The translations under genes and the position numbers were made by a program. From NCBI GenBank assembly GCA_964624625.1, contig CAZUXW010000032.1, positions 1-31,730 of the forward strand: a stretch of 31,730 nucleotides of DNA, written 5' to 3'. A model generated the notes under the pieces. That model saw only the letters and a program-made list of their open reading frames with translations. It did no database searches and was not told the origin of the DNA. Source of the stretch: PALSA-1180 sp964624625. Its GTDB lineage: Bacteria > Oederibacteriota > Muellerivitia > Muellerivitales > Muellerivitaceae. Below, piece by piece: positions 8,884-17,619 of this stretch (position 1 is the stretch's first letter; every line of letters starts with the position of its first letter).

Positions 8884-9696
8884 ATGAGCCCTAAAATCTC
8901 CGCGGTGATCACCGTTTATAACGGCCAGGATTGCGTCGCTAGGGCGGTCCGGAGCCTTTTGGAGCAAACCGAAAAGGACCTGGAACTTCTGGTGGTCAAT
9001 GACGGTTCCACTGACGGAACAGCCGAGATTCTCAAGGGAATCACCGATCCCCGGCTCCGGGTAATCAACCTTCCCCGCACCGGAAGGGCGGGATCCCTCA
9101 CCAAGGCCTGCTTGGAAGCCAAGGGCCTCTATATCGCCAATCTCGATGCCGATGACATCAGCTATCCCGAACGGCTCCAAAAGCAGGCGGCCTTTCTCGA
9201 CGCCAACCCTGACCATGCCTGGGTCGGCTCCGGCGAGGAGCAGGAGGACGACCGGCGCCAGGAGCATCACCAGCGTATATATCCCTTAACCGACCGGGAA
9301 ATCCGGCTCCAATCGGCCAAGTGTATTCCCTATTGCCACAGCGCCGTCATGTTCCGGCGAAGCCTCATCGAGAAAGGCGTTAATTACGACCCAGCCCAGC
9401 CTTTCCTGATCGATTTCGAGTTTTTCCAAAGGGTGGCCCTAAGGCACAAGGTAGCTAATCTCCCCGACATCCTGGTGAAGCGCTATGTCAGCGGCGGAAG
9501 TTTTTTCCAGAGCACCTTCAAGACCTCCCTCCAGAACCGACGATTGGCTTGGTTTTGCGAGCTGGCGGTCCGGCGGTTTCACCTGCCGTTCCGTTATCAT
9601 CTCTTCCCGGTCTTGCGCTTGTTTTATCCCCTGGTTCCGAACCGGCTTAAAAGATCCATACGGAGCCTGCAGGGCTTAAGGGAGGCCCATGACTAA
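8884..9696 (+). CDS. Family 2 glycosyltransferase
   Basis: A 270-aa GT-A enzyme. Visible motifs are ISAVITVYNGQDCVARAV, LLVVNDGSTDGTAEIL and the metal-binding region YIANLDADDISYPERLQKQA (DADD). The region around VMFRRSLIEKGVNYDP is typical of the acceptor-side part of GT2 enzymes. Start: ATG at 8884 gives the usual MSPKISAVIT beginning; a TTG at 8872 in the same frame is the alternative. The 3' end overlaps the next gene by 8 bases, and the ribosome-binding site GGAGG for that gene lies inside this one. Likely a polysaccharide repeat-unit glycosyltransferase. Confidence 0.9.
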   Translation: MSPKISAVITVYNGQDCVARAVRSLLEQTEKDLELLVVNDGSTDGTAEILKGITDPRLRVINLPRTGRAGSLTKACLEAKGLYIANLDADDISYPERLQKQAAFLDANPDHAWVGSGEEQEDDRRQEHHQRIYPLTDREIRLQSAKCIPYCHSAVMFRRSLIEKGVNYDPAQPFLIDFEFFQRVALRHKVANLPDILVKRYVSGGSFFQSTFKTSLQNRRLAWFCELAVRRFHLPFRYHLFPVLRLFYPLVPNRLKRSIRSLQGLREAHD

Positions 9697-11086
9697 TTTC
9701 ATCCACGAAAATACCTCGCTGGTCCTTTTGCTCCTGGGGCCCACCCTAATCTTATTCATGATCTTTTTCCTTCGCCGTCCCGAACGGGGCCTCTATATGA
9801 CTTTTTTCTTCACCGGAATCCTCATCACGCCCCACCTGCCGGTCGTCCGGGATAAATTCACGGCCGGAGAACTATTCATGCTTTTGACCTGGTTTATTTT
9901 GATTTCTTATTCCAGGGACACCAAAAATCAAGCGCCCCTCTCCAAAGCCCAAATCAATGTCATGCTTTTAGGCGCCGCCTTCATTACCTGGACCATCATT
10001 ACTTACATCGTCAACGGACTGATCTACACCGCCGCTTTCACGGATTCGGCCAACAGCCTTATTGAAACCTGTAATTTCATCTACGGATACATGATGTTCT
10101 TAACCGTCGTTTTTTTGGTTCGAAATTGGGACCTTTGGAAACAATGCTTGAACAGCTGGCTTTGGGGTTCAGTCGTGGTCAGTTTCTTCGGGGTACTGGC
10201 CCTCGCCGGCCACGGACCCAGTTGGAGCTATGACGCCTTTACCCACCGGGTCTGTTCCACCCTGCGCACGGAGAACCAGGTACCCTCCTTCCTTTTGCCG
10301 ATTTTCGTGGTTTTGATTTTTATGATCGTGCAAAAAGGAAGGAAATACCGCGAGCGATTTGCGCTGACAGTGCTGGAAATAGGGGTGTTTCTTACGGCCA
10401 TCGGTACCGGCAGCCGCACGGCCTTTCTGATGCTGATGGTGGCGGGCGCGGGAATCATCTATGTGGCGTCCAGGGAGGCGCGGTTCCGCTCCTTCAATTC
10501 CAACAAACTCGCCAAGTTAACGACCTTTGCTTTTTTTATCTTTCTCCTCTACCTTGCCATCTGCCTGGTCGGTTACAGAGGTGACTACTCCTTAGGCCAC
10601 ACGCCGGCTTGGCAGAGGCCGGTCGTGATGTTTTTCGACTGGATCGAGGGTAACCGAAACTTGGATGAGAATAGGACCAGGCAATTGGAGTTCGTTTCGG
10701 AAAATATCGGGGACAACCTGGTATTTGGAACAGGCCCCAAAAATTATGGCGACCTTTACGGCATCGAAGAAATCCACAATACCTATGTGGGTGTCCTTTT
10801 TCAAATGGGCGTCCCTGGGCTTTTGTTCTTTTTAGCTTGGTTGTGGGGAGTGGTCCACATCGGCTGGAAAGCCAGCAAAAGGATTCAAGTTCCTGAACAG
10901 CGCTTGATCGTGTTGTGCATGGTGGTGGGAATGGGGTTGTTATTGCTTTACAGCCTGACCATGTTCGGCCTCCGACAAAGGAACATTTGGCTCTTGGCGG
11001 GATTGTTGGTTTCGGCCGATTCCCTAGTTCCCCGCCGAAAGAAAGCCCCCACCCTGACCCATCCCTCCTCCGGTGGACAGCCTTGA
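9689..11086 (+). CDS. O-antigen ligase/polymerase family membrane protein (Wzy/WaaL-like)
   Basis: A 465-aa polytopic inner-membrane protein with about 10-12 hydrophobic segments. The large periplasmic loop is followed by NLVFGTGPKNYGDLYG and EIHNTYVGVLFQMGVPGLLF, the Wzy_C signature containing the functional His of WaaL/Wzy proteins. A further motif, GTGSRTAFLMLMV, corresponds to the G-S-R/T-x2 region of the same family. It should polymerise lipid-linked repeat units (Wzy) or ligate them to a carrier (WaaL); sequence alone does not separate these. As the only such protein in the locus, and next to Wzx flippases, Wzy is more likely. It overlaps the upstream GT2 by 8 bases and its stop overlaps the TTG start of the next gene. 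Confidence 0.87.
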   Translation: MTNFIHENTSLVLLLLGPTLILFMIFFLRRPERGLYMTFFFTGILITPHLPVVRDKFTAGELFMLLTWFILISYSRDTKNQAPLSKAQINVMLLGAAFITWTIITYIVNGLIYTAAFTDSANSLIETCNFIYGYMMFLTVVFLVRNWDLWKQCLNSWLWGSVVVSFFGVLALAGHGPSWSYDAFTHRVCSTLRTENQVPSFLLPIFVVLIFMIVQKGRKYRERFALTVLEIGVFLTAIGTGSRTAFLMLMVAGAGIIYVASREARFRSFNSNKLAKLTTFAFFIFLLYLAICLVGYRGDYSLGHTPAWQRPVVMFFDWIEGNRNLDENRTRQLEFVSENIGDNLVFGTGPKNYGDLYGIEEIHNTYVGVLFQMGVPGLLFFLAWLWGVVHIGWKASKRIQVPEQRLIVLCMVVGMGLLLLYSLTMFGLRQRNIWLLAGLLVSADSLVPRRKKAPTLTHPSSGGQP

Positions 11087-12237
11087 AAAAGATACTATTT
11101 GTCGAAAGCTATCCCCACGTGATGTTCGGCCAACAGAGGATCCTCTTAACCTTGCTGGATTCCTGCCAATCCGTCGGCATCGAGCCCATCGTCGCCGCGA
11201 CGGCGGAGGGCCCCCTGGTGGAGGAAGTACGCCGCCGTTCGATTGAAACCGTGTTTTTTCCCTATCCTGAACTTTTACGTTCCTATGGAGGGGCCATCTA
11301 CCGTTATAAAGGCCCACGCTTCCTGCGGATGGCCTGGCAGTTGCTGAAATATATAGCCGAGATTCGTTCCAAATTAAAATCCCTGGAATTGGACGGGATT
11401 TATTGCAACGACATGAGGGCCCTGCTGACGGTCGGTATCGCGGCCAAATTTTGCGGCCTGCCGGTACTGATCTGGGACAAATTGGACAAGCCCCACGGAT
11501 GGATGGACTGGTTCCAGCTTCCCCTGGTCCAAAAAAACCTCATCATTTCAAAAGCCGTCATGAAGAAATACCCGGCCTGGCAGACCGCCTTGTTGGGGCG
11601 CAGGATCCTTTTGGTTTACGAGGGGGCCGACCTGGCGAAGTTTGAGGGAGCCAAATCCATCCGCGGCAATTTGAATTGCCAGGAAGGGGATATTGTCATG
11701 GCGATTGTCGGGACCATCACGGAACGCAAGGGTCTTGACCGGATTTTTTCCATTTGGCCGGAGTTGACGGGGCAATTTCCGAAGCTCCGGTTGTGGGTGG
11801 CGGGGTCCACCACCGGCAGCGAGAATGATTCCAGCTACCTGGCGGCCTTGCCGAACCGGGACCATCCCGGGATCCAATTCCTGGGTATGCGGGAGGATAT
11901 TCCCGACTTGATGAACTCGATTGATATTTTATTGGTACCCTCGCGTCACGAGGGTTTTGGCATGGTCATCGTGGAAGCGATGGCGGCCTCGCGGCCCGTC
12001 ATCGGGGCGGAGGTCGGGGGCATTCCCGAGGTCATCGCCGATGGGGAAACAGGGCTGGTGGTGAAAGGCGACGATTCCCGGGCCTGGGCCGGGGCCATCC
12101 GCAAGTTATACGGCTCGCCCGAATTAAGGTCCCGCATGGGCCAGTCCGGCAGGAAAAGGGTCGAGCAAATGTTCAACAAGGAAAAACAGATCACCACCGT
12201 ACTTCGGCATTGCGTGGAAATGACCCATGGCGGCTAA
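11083..12237 (+). CDS. Family 4 glycosyltransferase
   Basis: A GT-B protein of about 384 aa. The N-terminus KKILFVESYPHVMFGQQRIL is a standard first strand and acceptor loop. The C-terminal domain has VGTITERKGLDRIFSIWPEL and the E-x7-E region SRHEGFGMVIVEAMAASRPV followed by GAEVGGIPEVI. The longest open frame begins at 10915, inside the upstream gene, but the first 56 codons do not resemble the family. A TTG at 11083, overlapping the upstream stop as TTGA and preceded by GGTGGA, gives a normal beginning, so I use it. The 3' end overlaps the next gene by 11 bases. Confidence 0.88.
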   Translation: MKKILFVESYPHVMFGQQRILLTLLDSCQSVGIEPIVAATAEGPLVEEVRRRSIETVFFPYPELLRSYGGAIYRYKGPRFLRMAWQLLKYIAEIRSKLKSLELDGIYCNDMRALLTVGIAAKFCGLPVLIWDKLDKPHGWMDWFQLPLVQKNLIISKAVMKKYPAWQTALLGRRILLVYEGADLAKFEGAKSIRGNLNCQEGDIVMAIVGTITERKGLDRIFSIWPELTGQFPKLRLWVAGSTTGSENDSSYLAALPNRDHPGIQFLGMREDIPDLMNSIDILLVPSRHEGFGMVIVEAMAASRPVIGAEVGGIPEVIADGETGLVVKGDDSRAWAGAIRKLYGSPELRSRMGQSGRKRVEQMFNKEKQITTVLRHCVEMTHGG

Positions 12238-13411
12238 ACCCATTCGGATCGCCCATTTGCAGTTATTGCCCCTCTTGAGCGGCGTCCAAAGGGTGACCCT
12301 GGAGGAACTGACCAGGCTCAACCGTTCTCTCTTTGAACCCTTCGTCATTTGCAAGGAACCGGGCCCCCTCACGGAAGCCTTGGAAAAAGCCGGTATACCT
12401 TTTTTTTGCGTACCGGAACTGGTCCGGGAAATCTCGCCCCTGGCGGACTTAAGGGCCTTGATGCGGCTCAAGCGTCTTTTCCGCGAACAAAAGTTCGACA
12501 TCCTCCATACCCATTCCTCTAAAACAGGAATTCTGGGCCGTTTGGCCGGGCGTCTGGCGGGGGTGCCCCTGGTAATGCATACGGTGCACGGATACGCCTT
12601 TCCTGCCGCCCGGAACACTTTCCAAAAGCTATTTTATTTCCTGATGGAATGGATCGGCGCCAGGTTGACGGACGCCTTGGTGGTCTTGAACCAAAACGAC
12701 TTTGAGATCGCCGCAAAACGCCTGGGCGTTCCCCTGGATAAACTCCACCTGATCCCCAACGGAGTGGATCCGGAACGCTATTCGCCGCCTTCCCTGGAAG
12801 TCCGGAATAAAATCCGGCTGGAGCGGTTCGGCATCGGAAAGGATGGGGTCGCGATTGGAATGGTCGGCCGCCTTTGGCGCCAGAAAAATCCCGAATGCTT
12901 CGTTAAAGCCGGCATAGAACTCCTTAAAAACAATCCTTTATCCATCCACTTTTTTCTGATCGGGGACGGCGAGGAGAGGGAAAAACTCGAAGGTCTTATC
13001 AAAGCCTCGGGAAACCAACAGGCCATCCATATCCTGGGTTGGCGCGATGACGCGGACCGGCTATTGGACGGTTTGGATATCTTCGTCCTCCCTTCTCTTT
13101 GGGAAGGGATGCCCCTGGCCATCCTGGAAGCCATGGCCTCTTCCCTGCCGGTGGTCGCCTCGAATATTCCCGGCAATCGGGACTTGGTGGAGGATGCCGA
13201 AAATGGTTATTTATTTGAACTTAACAACGAAAAAGTCCTGGTGGAAAAACTTCGCAAACTTATAAACGATCCGGCCCTTCGAAATCGCCTCGGTGAGTCG
13301 GGTCGCAAGAAGGTCCAGGCTAATTACACCCTGAACGAGCGCGTCAAAACGATGGAAAGCTTGTACTTAGGTTCTCCAGCGAACAATAAAAAACACCATC
13401 CAAATTTATAA
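12227..13411 (+). CDS. Family 4 glycosyltransferase
   Basis: A 394-aa GT-B enzyme. N-terminal domain: IRIAHLQLLPLLSGVQRVTL, FDILHTHSSKTGILGRLAGR and MHTVHGYAFP, the last typical of GT4 enzymes acting on undecaprenyl-linked sugars. C-terminal domain: VGRLWRQKNPECFVKAGIEL, FFLIGDGEEREKLEGL and SLWEGMPLAILEAMASSLPV, with the two catalytic-site glutamates. It starts 11 bases inside the previous gene. It is the last gene of the first + strand run; 36 bases later it meets the convergent gene at 13448-15154, with no clear terminator between them. Confidence 0.92.
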   Translation: MAAKPIRIAHLQLLPLLSGVQRVTLEELTRLNRSLFEPFVICKEPGPLTEALEKAGIPFFCVPELVREISPLADLRALMRLKRLFREQKFDILHTHSSKTGILGRLAGRLAGVPLVMHTVHGYAFPAARNTFQKLFYFLMEWIGARLTDALVVLNQNDFEIAAKRLGVPLDKLHLIPNGVDPERYSPPSLEVRNKIRLERFGIGKDGVAIGMVGRLWRQKNPECFVKAGIELLKNNPLSIHFFLIGDGEEREKLEGLIKASGNQQAIHILGWRDDADRLLDGLDIFVLPSLWEGMPLAILEAMASSLPVVASNIPGNRDLVEDAENGYLFELNNEKVLVEKLRKLINDPALRNRLGESGRKKVQANYTLNERVKTMESLYLGSPANNKKHHPNL

Positions 13412-13447
13412 TTGCACCGGTTGAAAAAAGAACAACAAACTTAAAAC

Positions 13448-15154
13448 TCATAAAATAAAAATGCTCAACTCTTGATCGGGCACCACTATTCGCTTCCACC
13501 CCTTCCCGAATGAAGGAAGCGGACCTTTAACCACAACGGCTTTTATACCGAGAGGTTTCAGACTATTCAAATAGGCGGACATTTTTTCCACTCCCAAATT
13601 TTGAAATTCTTCTACATTAAATGTTTCGGCAACAATTTTTAATCCGCCAAGATGGGCGAAATAACAATCGCCCGCGTCACCGACAACCGCTATTCGGTCC
13701 AGAGGCTTAACTCCCATCGAGTGAAGATTTCGCAATACAACTTCATACCCCGGCCGGTAATCGGGTCGATCTAGGACTTTCGCCTCTTCGAACCGTTTCT
13801 GTCCAACAACAATCAAACATATAAAGTAAAATAAAACGACTCCCCCTAAAACCGAGGAATTTACAGAACTCCCCATCTTTTGGGCCAACTCATTATACAG
13901 AGCCAGCCAGAAAATAATTGAGAAGGCCGCCAAATAACGAAGTTCCGTATGGACAAAAGCGTAAATTCCAGCCGCCATTAAAGGCCAGACAAACAACCAA
14001 AAGGTATCCAGCTTTATTTTTATAAAACTATTTTTTCGAATATAAAAAACAAAAAGAATAAGCCCGCCAGCAATCAATCCCATGCTTTCCAGAAGTACCA
14101 CTCCATAAACATCTCGATTCTCTCCAAAAGCGGAAATCTGCTGCTTTAAGTTAAAGCGCGGATTGGCTCCAGAAAACCAATAGGATGGATCGCTAATTAA
14201 GGGGCAGGTTCCATTAATGGGTTCTGCAAATTCCAGGGTGAGAGGTTTATCAAAAATTAAGCGAGGTGGATGAACCGGTGATCCAAAACCAGAATAATCC
14301 TTCCTCGACCAAGAGATTATATCCAATTTGTTTACGTGCCAAATATAGTTCAGTCGTGCCGATTCACTAACCGTTAAGTGGCCCGCGTTCCTGCTCAAGG
14401 CCACTGCATATGGAAGAACCGTGATCGAAAATGCGAAAAGGGATAGCAAAAGTTTTTTGCGACTGATATTGGGTGGAGTAAAAAAGAAAAGTAATAAAAA
14501 AAGAACAATTCCAAACGTAAACAATGGCGCCTTAACGTAATAACCAAGACCCATCACCAGCCCTAAAAAAAAGTAAGATTTCCATGTTTTCACGGCGCTT
14601 GAAAGTTTCAGAACTAGTCCAGCAATGAAAAGAACCATCCCCGCCATTAAAAGGTCAGGCGCGACCTGTTTCAAACCAATCCATCTTAAGACAAACCAAA
14701 AATAAATACAGAACCCAAAAGAATAAAAAACCCACAAAGCGTTTTTTGCCGGTGAATCAAAAAGATCATCAGGCCTCAAATTTTTCAAAAAGAAAGAAAA
14801 ACCAAATAACGAAAAAATAAAAATTATGAAATTCGTCAAATGAACAACTTGGGTTTCATGCCCGGAATCAGGCCTGAGAATCTCCAAGATCAAGCTTATC
14901 AAGGCTGGATAGGCTGGACTCCAAAGGGAATTAACCAATTGTCCAGGATCGCCATTGGCCGCTCCGACCGCAATATCAGAATATTGAATTCCGTCCGGGT
15001 TCATTCCATAACGTCCAGTCCATGCGAAAAGGCCCGCCAAAAAAAGCCCAATTGCCCACCAAACGGGAATGGGACTTCTAATAATTCTGATGATAAAAAC
15101 CCACACTCTCAATGATTTCATACCTTCCCAGTTAGCGTTGATATTAAAAGGCAT
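13448..15154 (-). CDS. GT-C-like polytopic membrane protein, putative glycosyltransferase
   Basis: A protein of up to 568 aa with about 10-11 transmembrane segments and a soluble C-terminal part of about 100 residues (from about 470). The first periplasmic loop carries acidic residues (YGMNPDGIQYSDIAVGAA), followed by NSLWSPAYPALISLIL, the layout of GT-C enzymes of the ArnT/GT39/GT83 type that use lipid-phosphate sugars. No family-specific match is certain. It is the only gene of the polysaccharide locus on the - strand and is clearly more AT-rich than its neighbours (many AAA/TTT codons), which suggests separate acquisition. The start is unclear: ATG at 15154 has no ribosome-binding site, ATG at 15121 has GGGAAGG only one base away, and a strong GGAGG-ATG at 15205 lies in the same frame but is cut off by a TAA at 15176-15178. 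Confidence 0.7.
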   Translation of the reverse strand: MPFNINANWEGMKSLRVWVFIIRIIRSPIPVWWAIGLFLAGLFAWTGRYGMNPDGIQYSDIAVGAANGDPGQLVNSLWSPAYPALISLILEILRPDSGHETQVVHLTNFIIFIFSLFGFSFFLKNLRPDDLFDSPAKNALWVFYSFGFCIYFWFVLRWIGLKQVAPDLLMAGMVLFIAGLVLKLSSAVKTWKSYFFLGLVMGLGYYVKAPLFTFGIVLFLLLFFFTPPNISRKKLLLSLFAFSITVLPYAVALSRNAGHLTVSESARLNYIWHVNKLDIISWSRKDYSGFGSPVHPPRLIFDKPLTLEFAEPINGTCPLISDPSYWFSGANPRFNLKQQISAFGENRDVYGVVLLESMGLIAGGLILFVFYIRKNSFIKIKLDTFWLFVWPLMAAGIYAFVHTELRYLAAFSIIFWLALYNELAQKMGSSVNSSVLGGVVLFYFICLIVVGQKRFEEAKVLDRPDYRPGYEVVLRNLHSMGVKPLDRIAVVGDAGDCYFAHLGGLKIVAETFNVEEFQNLGVEKMSAYLNSLKPLGIKAVVVKGPLPSFGKGWKRIVVPDQELSIFIL

Positions 15155-15374
15155 TATTGAAGTTGCGAAATTCTGTTAATATTTCCGGAGAATAATTCTT
15201 TTCATTGTATCCTCCACCTTTGATTTTTTGGTATCCTTTTCCAGTACATCCCTATTTCGAAACAAGCGGTTGGCAAAAATTCCACAGGTACTTGCTCTAG
15301 GGCACTTCGGGTCAGGGATGAGGCAAACCCTTTTCATCCAAAGCCATCATTCCCTTAATTAAGGTTTTATCGAA
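15155..15374. other. Divergent intergenic region with possible 9-codon leader ORF on the - strand
   Basis: The 220 bases separate the - strand membrane protein from the + strand GT4 gene and should hold promoters for both. No good sigma70 pair stands out. On the - strand a GGAGG at 15211-15215, 5 bases before an ATG at 15205, opens MKRIILRKY and stops at TAA 15176-15178. It is in frame with the long ORF downstream, so it is either a leader peptide or the original start of that gene after a nonsense change. Confidence 0.4.
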
Positions 15375-16466
15375 ATGACTTCCCGACGACTAAATTCAAA
15401 ACCGGGCCTCAATAAAATTGATGATACAGCCACAAAGATAACCATTGTTATGGAATCCTGGGGCCAAGGCGGCACTGAAACCTATGTGGCCGGACTCATT
15501 AAGTTCCTGTCTAGCCGGGGCGTTCCTATCAACCTTGTGCTCCTTAAGGAACCAAAGGCCGCCACTCTCCTGGGCTTGTCCTCTAATAAAATTTACGTGA
15601 CCGGCTACTGGGGCCTCCTTCGCAAGCTCTTGGCCGAAAGGCCCGATGTTTTAAGCCTCCATCTTTATACCAGCCTCTTGGAAACGGTCCTTCTGGGGCG
15701 CCTTCTCTCCATTCCCGTCATCACGACACTTCACATGCCCTATAGCGCTTGGGGTTGGAGACACCGCTTCTATTGGAGGATGGCGGCGCGCTTCTCAGGC
15801 AAGGTCATCGGGGTTTCCAACAAGATCATTGGCGAGATTAAAGGTAAAAACGTCTCGGAAAGACCTATTCCCGGCGGTGTGGACGCGATCTTTTTCAAAA
15901 CCAAGCGAAAGAATTCCAACACTTTTCAGATCGCGGCGGTTGGACGACTGGCAAAGGAAAAAGACTGGCCGACCTTAATCCAGGCAGTCAATCTGCTCCC
16001 TCCCAAAATCCGGCAAAGAGCGGAAATTCATTTTTTCGGCGACGGTTCCGAAGCCTCCCTTCTCAAGTCCCTAGTCCGACATGCCGACTTGAAGGCTGTC
16101 TTTCACGGCCATGTTCAAAAAGGGGATTTGGTGAAGGCCCTTTCCAAGTCAAACCTCTCGGTTCTTCCCTCGCGGTTCGAGGGACTCTCCTTGTCTCTTT
16201 TGGAATGTATAGCCGCCGGAGTGCCTATGATCACCTCCAATTTCCTCATGGAAAAGGACCGGGTGATTGAATCCGGTGTCAACGGACATGTTTTTCCCAT
16301 CGGCGACGCCAAGGCCCTGTCCGATCTAATCGCCTGGCACATGGCGAATCCCCAAAAATCATCGCGAATGGGATTGGCCGGTCGGAAATTCGTCAGTGAG
16401 CGCTTCGCCGAACCCAAGGTGTTTTTGCCCTATTTGGACATTTTCAGGACCGCCGCCAAAGCTTAA
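15375..16466 (+). CDS. Family 4 glycosyltransferase
   Basis: A 363-aa GT-B protein. N-terminal domain: KITIVMESWGQGGTETYVAG, the glycine-rich acceptor loop common in GT4, then ITTLHMPYSAWGWRHRFYWR. C-terminal domain: IAAVGRLAKEKDWPTLIQAV, HFFGDGSEASLLKSLV and PSRFEGLSLSLLECIAAGVP, with the E-x7-E pair. The first ~20 residues before the fold are polar and may not all be translated; ATG at 15375 is the first in frame. It resumes the + strand direction after the inverted gene, and is followed after 50 bases by the acyltransferase gene. Role in the polysaccharide repeat unit is inferred from position. Confidence 0.9.
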   Translation: MTSRRLNSKPGLNKIDDTATKITIVMESWGQGGTETYVAGLIKFLSSRGVPINLVLLKEPKAATLLGLSSNKIYVTGYWGLLRKLLAERPDVLSLHLYTSLLETVLLGRLLSIPVITTLHMPYSAWGWRHRFYWRMAARFSGKVIGVSNKIIGEIKGKNVSERPIPGGVDAIFFKTKRKNSNTFQIAAVGRLAKEKDWPTLIQAVNLLPPKIRQRAEIHFFGDGSEASLLKSLVRHADLKAVFHGHVQKGDLVKALSKSNLSVLPSRFEGLSLSLLECIAAGVPMITSNFLMEKDRVIESGVNGHVFPIGDAKALSDLIAWHMANPQKSSRMGLAGRKFVSERFAEPKVFLPYLDIFRTAAKA

Positions 16467-16516
16467 ACTAGCTGGGCTTTAAGTTGGTAAGCCGTATTTC
16501 TAGGAAGGTTTGAGGA

Positions 16517-17611
16517 ATGGCCGCGGAATCAAGATCATCCTTTTATAAGCCGGAATTGGACATCGTCCGATTCCTGGCCTTTTTCTCCGTTTTCATACAC
16601 CATATTTTTCCCAACACCAAGGATTTATACCTAAAACATTTCCCCGAGTTTACCGCGGTGATCCTCGCCAATATCGCCAATTGCCTTGGCTACGGCCTCA
16701 GTGTTTTTTTCTTCCTGAGCGCTTATTTAATCGCCACGTTATTGATGATCGAGCATGAAAAATACGGCCATATCGACTTAAAACAATTTTACATCCGACG
16801 AATTTTGCGCATTTGGCCTCTTTACTACGTCGGAGTTGGAGTGGGAATCCTCTTCGCCTATTGGCGCTACCCAGACCAGATTCACATTTATCAATATTAC
16901 CTTTTTTTCGCGAGCAACCTTTATTTCCACAGCCATCCCTTTCCCGGCATTTTAATGGGCCACTTGTGGAGCATCTCGACCGAGGAGCAGTTTTACATAG
17001 CTTTCCCTTTGTTGATTCTTCTATTCAGGCGGTTTTTCTATCTCCCCATCGGAATCTTTTTCATCCTTCTTTCCCTGGCCGCCCTCACCCTTGAGGGCTC
17101 CTACGGCGGAAACGACGACGTGGTCATTTGGACCAATACCTTCTGCCAATTCATCTTTTTCGGGACAGGCATCGTCTGCGCGGTGTTCACGCGGAATCAC
17201 GAAATCAAGCTGAGCCCCTTTCTACGGGCTTCCGCCTTCACCCTGTCCTGGGTTTTATTCTTTTGCGCCTCCTATTTTTTCCTGCTCGAACCTCCCATTT
17301 CCATCCCCACGACCGTCCCCGGTTATGTCCTGGTGGCGGTTGGCTGCGTTTTGCTGTTATTTTCAGTCCTCAACGCCCCCTTCAAATTTCCGGCCTTCCT
17401 CGTCTATTTGGGTAAGATCTCCTACGGCCTCTACGTTTGGCACAGGCTCGGCATCTTTATGGTCGGTCATTTCGTCAGCCACAACGTGGTCGTTGAGCTT
17501 TTGGCCATCGTGCCCACGGTGGTGATTTCCGCCCTTTCCTACCGCTACTTCGAGTCGCCTTTCCTAAGATTGAAGGAAAAATTCACCCATATCAAAAGCA
17601 GGCCAGCCTGA
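16517..17611 (+). CDS. Acyltransferase 3 (OafA/YrhL) family integral membrane protein
   Basis: A 364-aa protein with about 10 transmembrane helices. The N-terminal motif ELDIVRFLAFFSVFIHHIFP carries the conserved His of the family, YIRRILRIWPLYYVG carries the R/K-x-x-R-I/L-P motif, and HLWSISTEEQFYIAFPLL is the third signature. Such proteins take acyl groups across the inner membrane and O-acylate polysaccharides or other exported glycoconjugates. No C-terminal SGNH domain is present. An AGGAAGG ribosome-binding region lies at 16501-16507. It is followed 8 bases later by the DUF218 gene, and the two may be co-transcribed with the GT4 upstream. Confidence 0.92.
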   Translation: MAAESRSSFYKPELDIVRFLAFFSVFIHHIFPNTKDLYLKHFPEFTAVILANIANCLGYGLSVFFFLSAYLIATLLMIEHEKYGHIDLKQFYIRRILRIWPLYYVGVGVGILFAYWRYPDQIHIYQYYLFFASNLYFHSHPFPGILMGHLWSISTEEQFYIAFPLLILLFRRFFYLPIGIFFILLSLAALTLEGSYGGNDDVVIWTNTFCQFIFFGTGIVCAVFTRNHEIKLSPFLRASAFTLSWVLFFCASYFFLLEPPISIPTTVPGYVLVAVGCVLLLFSVLNAPFKFPAFLVYLGKISYGLYVWHRLGIFMVGHFVSHNVVVELLAIVPTVVISALSYRYFESPFLRLKEKFTHIKSRPA

Positions 17612-17619
17612 CCTCCCGC

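Noticed and set aside
10915..11082. 56-codon N-terminal extension of the GT4 gene at 11083
   Set aside because: It lies wholly within the Wzy-like gene in another frame and does not resemble GT4 N-termini; TTG at 11083 fits better.
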